Positions 57,289 through 64,000 of a stretch of 64,000 bases of DNA are shown here, one piece after another. The DNA lies in NCBI GenBank assembly GCA_009667805.1, contig CM019069.1, forward strand, positions 51,449,422 to 51,513,421. Reading direction: 5' to 3'. The stretch is from Leptobrachium leishanense (Eukaryota > Chordata > Amphibia > Anura > Megophryidae). The notes beneath the pieces were generated by a model. That model ran no database searches and was not told the DNA's origin. It worked only from the letters and a program-made list of their open reading frames with translations. Each line of letters opens with the position of its first letter. Position 1 is the first letter of the stretch. Made by a program: the position numbers and the translations under genes.

Positions 57289-57930
57289 TTTTTTTTTCTG
57301 TTTTAAATCATTTTATTTGTTGTTTTTTTTTTCGTTTCAGATAATTTTGATCAACAATTTTTCCGTTTTAAAGTCAGACCATTCGGGTCAGTTTAGCATT
57401 TTTTAAATCGTTTTGTTCATTTTTTTTTGTTCCTTGGCTTTCATACCATTTTTTTAATGTGATTAAATAAAGTTGTGAAATGTATATTCATAAGAAAAAA
57501 AGGATCTTTATTTAATAAAAAAAAAATAACGATAGAATCGCCAGAATTATCGTATCGACAGAATGAATTATCGGATCCGAAAAACAAACCAAAAATTTAT
57601 TATAAAAAAATATATAAAGTATAAAAAAAGTAAACCATAGTAGTTTACGTCAAAACGAATAGAGTTAGACACTTTGAAACGAGGAGAACAGACGTTCCGA
57701 AAAAAACGAAAATTTCCGAAATCACGAAAAGTCGATATAAAAAAAGAGCAAAGTGACCCGAAAACACGAAAAATGGTCGATATTCCGAAAAAAAATTTAC
57801 ACGAAAAACGAACCGAACCGAAACGAAACAAAAATCCGTCGAAACGAGCCGAATCGAAAATTTTAAACATCTGAACATATCGAACCGAATCGAACCGAAA
57901 AAAAAATCGGTGCACAAGCCTAGTAGTCGG

Positions 57931-58570
57931 TCAGACTTTATTTGTGATGTCATTCTTCGGCATTGCTCAGTGAGATATCATTGCTTTCGTTTTCTTTAGC
58001 TCATTGAGTGCAGCGATGCCCCCTCATCTCTCTGCTATATCTCCTCTGTTCTAAATCATTCACAGCATCTCATTTCTTTTGGCCCCTAGCTTTCCAAAAG
58101 AGAAGGAACATTTAGTTTGTCTTTTGGGAAATCTTGTTCTGTGCATTTGATATGCACTTTGAAATAAATGTAATGTTTGCAATATGCCCTTCAAAATGTA
58201 TTTCTGCTTTTTACTCACGGTGATATGGCAATGCTCATTCTCAGGGATCTGAAATTAATATTAAGGTGCATAATGTGCACATTGGAGACTGAAACATAAT
58301 GTATATTCACAAACCAAGGTCCATAGTGCCAATATTTGATAGATATGGATTCACATTGCATATGGTTTTGGGTTTATTTTATATTTATTTGGGTTACTGC
58401 TTTTACTTTGTGCCAGTTATGCTATTGTCATTCGTTAAGCGCCCCCCCATTAAAACCATAAAGCAGGACAATTATCACTTTAATGGACTTTATTATTTTA
58501 CAAAAGATATTAATCAAGTAGCCATGGGTACCAGTCACTTCGGCAGACATTAATCACTTGTAAAGTCTTA
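57931..58570. other. Stretch without assignable features
   Basis: No gene or transposon ends recognised. Confidence 0.5.
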
Positions 58571-59241
58571 GGCCCCTATTACATTCTTCGCACAATTTAG
58601 TTCGCGCAGCTGAAAAATGTTTTGCGCGCATCGTCCGGCGTTATCACGCAAAAACTTAACGGAGTATTCCGATCCGAACGCATTTTCTCATCCGTCCAAA
58701 AATAACATTCATAAAAACGACGCGCAAAGCGAAGAGTAATACGCGCGCAGTAACGTAGCGCACGTAAATCAGTGTGCGGACTGTTTTTTTCACCGGATTC
58801 AGCCAATCAGAATTAAGAACCTTAATTTACATCAATTCACCTTAATTGACTCACTTAAGTTTTTGCGCCTGTCAAAGTAAATCTGAGTATACATGCTGTA
58901 GCAATAAAAAAAATATGCACGAATTCACAATTTTTTGATTTGGGTATGTGTAGAATGTGTAACTATACTGTGCTGTATTTTTTTTTTCCGGCTGATGTTT
59001 TTCGTTTCGGCCAGAACGTTCAGATTTGCAGTTATTACCAGCTTTTCAAAGACGTTAAAATTATGTGCGCAAACGTCGTTCGTAAAAAGATGCGCATCGA
59101 TTGTAATACCATCCGCATACCAGTGCACGAACGCATTCACGCTCACAATGTTAAGGTCACACTCGCGCAGGTCCATCCGTGTTAAATGATAACGCGCATC
59201 GTTTGCACGAACGAAAATGCGCGAGGAATGTAATAGGGGCT
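58571..59241. mobile_element. MITE (GGCCCCTATTACATTCTTCGC family)
   Basis: Ends GGCCCCTATTACATTCTTCGC and mirrored GAATGTAATAGGGGC. The CGCG-rich interior is related to 32720-35071; for example CAAAGTAAATCTGAGTATACATGCTG matches, mirrored, the right half there. Frames of about 80 codons on both strands are by-products. Confidence 0.75.
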
Positions 59242-59292
59242 ATAATTTAGTGCAAAACTGAGAGCAGGAATCCACTATACAGAAGTGGCTCT

Positions 59293-59372
59293 CCACGATT
59301 ATTTATTTATTTATAAAGTATTTTACCAGGAAGAATACATTGGAATTTCTCTCGTTTTCAAGTATGTTCTGG
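59293..59372 (-). mobile_element. L2-like LINE 3'-UTR scrap
   Basis: TTATTTATTTATAAAGTATTTTACCAGG to CAAGTATGTTCTGG, the 3' end of the family at 43435-43890. Confidence 0.65.
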
Positions 59373-59548
59373 TTTGTCTCTTAACAGTGTTTTGAGAGGA
59401 CTTGAGTGCTTTGAACACATTCTTTTGCCCAGGGGTCAAATCTCAAAAAAAGAAATGGGGAAAACCCACCAAGGTTTCTGTCCCCTAATTAGCACGTATC
59501 ATCTCACATGTAGCACAAGCACACACTCAAGTCTGATATATTTATCTA

Positions 59549-61133
59549 CAGTCAGGTCCAGAAATATTGGGACATCGAAACAATTCTAACATCTTTGGCT
59601 CTATACACCACCACAATGGAGTTGGAATGTAACAAACACAATGTGCTTTAACTGCAGACTGTCAGCTTTAATTTGAGGGTATGTACATCCAACTCAGGTG
59701 AACGGTGTAGGACTCACAGCAGTTTGCAGATGTGCCTCCCACTTGTTAAGGGACCAAAGGTAATGGGACAGAATAATAATCATAAATCAAACTTTCCCTT
59801 CTTAATACTTGGTTGCAAATCCTTTGCAGTCAATCACAGCCTGAAGTCTGGAACGCATAGACATCACCAGACGCTGGGTTTCATCCCTGGTGATGCTCTG
59901 CCAGGCCTCTACTGCAACTGTCTTCAGTTCCTGCTTGTTCTTGGGGCATTTTCCCTTCAGTTTTGTCTTCAGCAAGTGAAATGCATGCTCAATGGGATTC
60001 AGGTCAGGTGATTGACTTGGCCATTGCATAACATTCCACTTCTGTCCCTTCAAAAACGCTTTGGTTGCTTTTGCAGTATGCTTTGGGTCATTGTCCATCT
60101 GCACTGTGAAGCGCCGTCCAATGAGTTCTGCAGCATTTGGCTGAATGTGAGCAGATAATATTGCCCGAAACACTTCAGAATTCATCCTGCTGCTTTTGTC
60201 AGCAGTCACATCATCAATAAATACAAGAGAACCAGTTCCATTGGCAGCTATACATGTCCACGCCATGACACTACCATCACCATGCTTCACTGATGAGGTG
60301 GTTTGCTTAGGATCATGAGCAGTTCCTTTCCTTCTCCATACTCTTTTCCCATCACTCTGGTACAAGTTGATCTTGGTCTCATCTGTCCATAGGATCTTGT
60401 TCCAAAACTGTGAAGGCTTTGTTAGGTGTTGTTTGGCAAACTCTAATCTGGCCTTCCTGTTTTTGAGGCTCACCAATGGTTTACATCTTGTGGTGAACCC
60501 TTTGTATTCACTCTGGTGAAGTCTTCTCTTGATTTGACACACATACACCTACCTCCTGGAGAGTGTTCTTGATCTGGCCAACTGTTGTGAAGGGTGTTTT
60601 CTTCACCAGGGAAAGAATTCTTCGGTCATCCACCACAGTTGTTTTCCGTGGTCTCCCAGGTCTTTTGGTGTTGCTGAGCTCACCGGTGCGTTCCTTATTT
60701 TTGAGAATGTTCCAAACAGTTGTTTTGGCCACGCCTGATGTTCTTGGTATCTCTCTGATGGGTTTGTTTTGTTTCTTCAGCCTAATGATGACTTCCTTCA
60801 CTGATAGTGACAGCTCTTTGGATCTCATCTTGAGAGTTGACAGCAACAGATTCAAAATGCAAATAGCACACTTGAAATGAACTCTGGGCCTTTTTTCTGC
60901 ACATTGTAATTGGGGTAATGAGGGAATATCACACACCTGGCCATGGAACAACTGAGAAGCCAATTGTCCCATTACCTTTGGTCCCTTAACATGTGGGAGG
61001 CACATCTGCAAACTGCTGTAAGTCCTACACCATTCCCCTGAATTGGATGTACATACCCTCAAATTAAAGCTGACAGTCTGCAGCCAAAGATGTTAGAATT
61101 GTGTCGATGTCCCAATATTTCTGGACCTGACTG
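59549..61133 (-). mobile_element. Tc1-like transposon, family T1 (copy 2)
   Basis: TA at 59547-59548 and 61134-61135. Ends CAGTCAGGTCCAGAAATATT and mirrored AATATTTCTGGACCTGACTG. 1,585 bp, nearly collinear with 21537-23758 after removing its insert. Confidence 0.93.
59802..60828 (-). pseudogene. Tc1-like DD34E transposase, one frameshift
   Basis: Start at 60828 (MRSKELSLSVKEVIIRLKK). The helix-turn-helix region and GRPRKTTVVDDRRI are intact. The frame breaks near 60530-60540, where comparison with 21537-23758 suggests loss of about 8 nt around GTGTGTCAAATCAAG. Downstream the core is complete: WTDETK, MDNDPKH, NPIEHAFHLLK (D, D34, E), ending FATKY and TAA at 59802-59804. Apart from this break the gene looks intact, and its lesion differs from those of the sister copy. 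Confidence 0.92.
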
Positions 61134-61500
61134 TATATATGTGGATTTTAGAAAAAATATATGATAAATTCTATATTTATTGTGCTTTATCAGGGAAGCA
61201 GATCTTTGAACTCATGAAAAAAGCTTTATAGTGTATGGGACCAATAGGAACTCAGTTCCCCCTGCAAAAATAGTGGAGGAACTGCATTCCCACAAGTTCC
61301 CCCTCGATTTGACCCCTGCTTTTGGCATATGTAGAGTCAACAGCTGGTTATTAGAGGTTATGTGAATCTTATTAAAGAGTGTAGTCATTTATGCTGAATG
61401 TACCTAATAAATGATCATATTGCAACTAACACTACTTTAGCAGGATTAAAAAAAAAGCAAAAAAAATCACTTATAATGAAACAAAGATAAAACAACTTTA

Positions 61501-62113
61501 GGGCTCTATCACCTCCTTAACGCTAGCGGTCACATATGTGAGCTTTAGCGCTAGGTTAAAAGAGGTTAACGCAGACCGTCCAAATTACATCCCGAACGAT
61601 AACAGGTTAAAAAATGCATCAGCGCCTCGGTAATAGCCTTTTCTACCTCGAGCTTACTGTGCTTTGTGCTCCCTATGCTTAACATGGGGAGCGCAAAGAG
61701 TAATTAGCATTAGGATCACAAAGTCCTAACGCTAATTATTACCGCACTGCTGCGGCTAACTGAAAGTTAACCACAACTCCGAGCTGGTGCTGATTCTGCA
61801 GAATCAGTCAGCACCAGCTGAAACCCCCCCCCCAAAAATCAGATATTCATCTCTCACGCCGCGGCGCGAACGGAGGCCCGATCCGCCGCTTCTGGCCGCC
61901 TGGAGCAGAGTGAGACTGGGAAAAAATAGTCCCCAGTCTCCCTCCATGATCACTCCGCAGAGAGTGAGATCGTGCAGGTCACATGGCCTGGAAGCACAAG
62001 CCTCCATGGAGTCCTATGGACTCCAGGAGGGGATACTCGTGGATCCTGGGAAACAGGCGCAGATTTTTCCCGTTAGCGTCCCCGTTTTAGCTCAAGGCGC
62101 ATGAAAGTGCTCT
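61501..62113. mobile_element. MITE related to the GGGCTCTATTACATTC family
   Basis: Starts GGGCTCTATCACCTCCTTAACG. The interior has CTAACGCTAATTA and the palindromic CAGCACCAGCTG/GAGCTGGTGCTGATTCTGCAGAATCAG centre. The right end is weak (AAAGTGCTCTTA). Confidence 0.5.
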
Positions 62114-62921
62114 TATTTTGCAAGATCATGGTGTGGTAGTAAAAGACAATTTCTAAGTTGTGTTGGGTCACACAATAAAGCTAGCTGTGCATCTCTTCTC
62201 ACTCACTGAAATTAATAGTCAACCTTTTATTAGTTTCTTGAAGATTAATGCATCATGATTTTATTTTATATATATATATTGTGTATACAGTATCTAGACA
62301 CACCATACAATATATTAATGCAGTAAAATGTTCTTGCAGATAGTAGAGACTGTCCAGGTATATCTGCTGTAAATACAGTATAGTACATCCTGCCTTTCCC
62401 CTCCCCCTATAGCAATGTCCTGTGCTTTCTGCACAACCGTGACTCTGATTTTTTTATGTGATTCTTTTAAATATCCCCATTTAGCACTAAATACACTGGG
62501 TTTATGGGTCTGAGCATTTTTGTCATAATATTTGAATCGCTTGATAAATTGCAAACACGAATATGCTACAATGTTACATTTCATTGTTGCCAGTAATCTT
62601 ATGTTAACAAAATGCGCCAACTAGTGGTCACCTTCAGATTGCAGCCCAGGACTGTTCCATAGTCTTCTGTATTGAAATACAATATACATAATAGAAATAA
62701 TGAAATTCTTCTGAGAAACGCACCTTCAGCACCCCCAGCTAGCAGTCACCAATTACAATCTCTGCCATCCTCTGAAGCTGCAAGTAACCGGCTGCAGGAC
62801 ATGTGACTCTTGGTGCAGCAATGTCTTATTTTCACTTATTTCAAGATAACTGTGATGTATATTTCCAGTGCATTAATCTTTGAAGTACGTCACTGATATA
62901 CTGTGCTAGCTAAAAGGTTAA
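62114..62921. other. Stretch without assignable features
   Basis: (TA)n near 62270-62279. Nothing else recognised. Includes the region just downstream of the candidate exon; no canonical AATAAA was seen on the minus strand close to its stop. Confidence 0.45.
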
Positions 62922-63254
62922 TTAAATTGCATATTTGCAGACACGCTGCCGATCACATGTTTCCTTGACATCCTCTTGCAGCTTTCTGATGTACATGTTC
63001 ATCCTGGGCATTGGTGTCTGCACTTGTGGGCAGTCTGCAACAGCAAAATCACTCAGCAGCACCAGGGTCTCTGCGCCAGTATACATTTCTATGATGAAAA
63101 TAGTCATAAACCAGGGAATAGCTTGCCAGCCTGCCGCTGAGGTGATGTTAATGGTTCCTAAACAAAGTATAGCAGCAATTAATTTACCGTAAGCAGCGAC
63201 AACATCTGAGCCAACAGCAAAATAGCGCTTTGAGCCATTCGTGTAATGGTACAG
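62922..63254 (-). CDS. Candidate terminal exon of an unidentified membrane protein
   Basis: On the minus strand an acceptor-like CCTATTCCAG precedes 63254. From there 110 codons are open to TAA at 62922. The peptide starts LYHYTNGSKRYFAVGSDVV, has two hydrophobic stretches (about 18-34, LIAAILCLG; about 45-57, IPWFMTIFII), and ends in a charged Cys-containing tail (KLQEDVKETCDRQRVCKYAI). The composition looks more like protein than the chance frames nearby and it lies outside any recognised repeat. Against this: I cannot name a family, a shorter frame is also open on the plus strand, and upstream exons would lie beyond the window. Confidence 0.35.
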   Translation of the reverse strand: MYHYTNGSKRYFAVGSDVVAAYGKLIAAILCLGTINITSAAGWQAIPWFMTIFIIEMYTGAETLVLLSDFAVADCPQVQTPMPRMNMYIRKLQEDVKETCDRQRVCKYAI

Positions 63255-63442
63255 CTGGAATAGGCCTCAGTATCCATTTAATCCAGCCATTCATTATATG
63301 AACTGATCAGATGTCCCCATAAAGGGGAATATTTTAGTGAAGGTGGTGCCTTATCACACTCATTTTGACAAGAATTCATAATTGTCCTGACTATGATAAC
63401 TCTGTATTTTTATGGCTGACAGTTGTAAATATTCCTTCTTAC

Positions 63443-63889
63443 GGCTCTATTCCCTAGTTAACGTTAGCATCTGGATAAGTGTGTTTAACGCATGCCACCC
63501 ATATTACATTCCTGACGCTACACCCGTTAGCGCAACGGTTTTTTTTTGCGCTAAGGTCTGGGAGTTTACTGTATTTTGCGCATCCTATATTTAACATGGG
63601 GAGCACAATCAGCAATTAGTGTTTTGATAAGTAAGGAATTACAAAGTGCTAGCGCGAATTACCGCAGGGACGAGCAAGGCAAAAGTTTAGCATCTTCTAA
63701 AAGCTGGTGCTAAATGATTCTGCAAATGCAAAATCGTTTATCGCCCCCTAAACCGCCCCAATAAATCCGATACTCTCCTCTCATGAGCAGATTGCGCAGG
63801 GCTCAGGCACAGACACGCAAACCCTCCATGGAGTCCTATTTTCCCCGTTAACGACCCATGTTAGCACGAAAAAGGGATTAGGGCTCTTA
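63443..63889. mobile_element. MITE related to the GGGCTCTATTACATTC family
   Basis: Left CGGCTCTATTCCCTAGTTAACG; right GGGATTAGGGCTCTTA. The interior has AACATGGGGAGCACAATCAGC and GGAGTCCTA words shared with 61501-62113. Confidence 0.55.
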
Positions 63890-63899
63890 GTTTCCAATA

Positions 63900-64000
63900 T
63901 TTATTACAAAAAAACTTACTTATCGAAATGCTAATTAATGATTGTGCTCCCCATGTTAAGCATAGGATGCTCAAAGTACAGTAAGAACTTAGCGCAAAAA
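63900..64000 (-). repeat. Inverted partial copy of the preceding MITE, cut by the window edge
   Basis: GATTGTGCTCCCCATGTTAAGCATAGGATGC mirrors 63575-63620 (GCGCATCCTATATTTAACATGGGGAGCACAATC). The region may therefore be one larger foldback that continues past 64000. Confidence 0.6.

Larger units (their letters stand above)
52949..57922. mobile_element. 4,974-bp hAT-type element carrying a Myb/SANT-like gene
   Basis: Ends TAGGGATATGCG and mirrored GTGCACAAGCCTA. TSD GTAGTCGG is exact at 52941-52948 and 57923-57930. The ends are long: 52949 to about 53350 and about 57530 to 57922 are inverted relatives (for example AATTCTGTCGATACGATAATT at 53296-53316 against its mirror near 57545-57565) and rich in TTTCGGATTCGG words. 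Inside are the five-exon gene (53458-55895), a TTAA MITE in intron 1 (53909-54343) and a TTAA element (about 56430-57288). I found no hAT transposase (no BED finger or hATC dimerisation region). It may be a non-autonomous relative that kept an accessory gene, or a hAT that captured one. Confidence 0.85.
59430..61318 (+). mobile_element. hAT MITE (CAGGGGTCAAAT family, copy 4) split by a Tc1
   Basis: Ends CAGGGGTCAAATCTC and mirrored CGATTTGACCCCTG. Flanking octamers CTTTTGCC and CTTTTGGC match at 7 of 8, the best TSD in this family and the basis for the hAT assignment. Net length about 300 bp. Confidence 0.82.

Noticed and set aside
57568..57953. Phe/Arg-rich frames of about 100-115 codons
   Set aside because: They translate the CGAAACGAA-type subterminal repeats of the hAT-type element.

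Overview
The window looks like intergenic or deep-intronic DNA from a large, repeat-rich vertebrate genome, most likely an anuran amphibian. This rests on the repeat repertoire: CR1-clade and L2-like LINEs, Tc1-like DD34E transposons, hAT MITEs with 8-bp target-site duplications (TSDs), many MITEs on TTAA targets (as described for Kolobok/T2 and piggyBac elements), palindromic retroelements and one short LTR retroelement. There is no prokaryotic gene organisation, no rRNA or tRNA that I can recognise, and no CRISPR array. Almost every long open frame is a mobile-element gene or a by-product of a repeat.

Layout. 1-8.5 kb: a small palindrome, three copies of a TTAA MITE, a STTATT-type MITE (ends CAGGGTTATT), a CR1 3' fragment, a TA-flanked element that carries an 18-24 bp minisatellite, and another TTAA element. 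8.5-14 kb: mostly single-copy sequence, two abutting MITEs and a CpG-rich TTAA element. 14-21 kb: hAT MITEs, a non-autonomous LTR retrotransposon with one 155-codon frame, a palindromic element with a 15-bp TSD, and a 5'-truncated CR1 with a 484-codon uninterrupted reverse transcriptase frame. 21-25 kb: a Tc1 transposon inside a MITE, itself cut at its transposase stop codon by a solo-LTR-like insert. 26-31 kb: a hAT element holding a TTAA element that holds a MITE and a near-perfect 716-bp palindrome. 32-36 kb: a Tc1 inside a MITE, and a solo LTR inside a hAT MITE. 37-44 kb: a third palindromic element, an L2 fragment inside a MITE, and a 5'-truncated retroposon with a perfect 10-bp TSD. 45.3-46.9 kb: a 1.7-kb minisatellite. 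49-52 kb: further MITEs. 52.9-57.9 kb: a 4,974-bp hAT-type element with long inverted ends. 59-64 kb: another Tc1 inside a hAT MITE, a candidate host exon, and more MITEs.

The most notable object is the 4,974-bp hAT-type element. It has an exact 8-bp TSD and roughly 400-bp inverted ends. Instead of a recognisable transposase it carries an apparently intact five-exon gene for a 258-residue protein: a Myb/SANT-like DNA-binding domain, a very acidic middle and a C-terminal amphipathic segment. All four introns are phase 1, and the acidic exons arose by tandem exon duplication. The second notable group is the palindromic elements with 15-bp TSDs and a hammerhead-like CTGANGA-stem-GAAA motif, probably related to Penelope-like retroelements.

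The one candidate host coding exon is at 62922-63254 on the minus strand; I could not assign it to a family. All identifications are by eye; no database search was possible.
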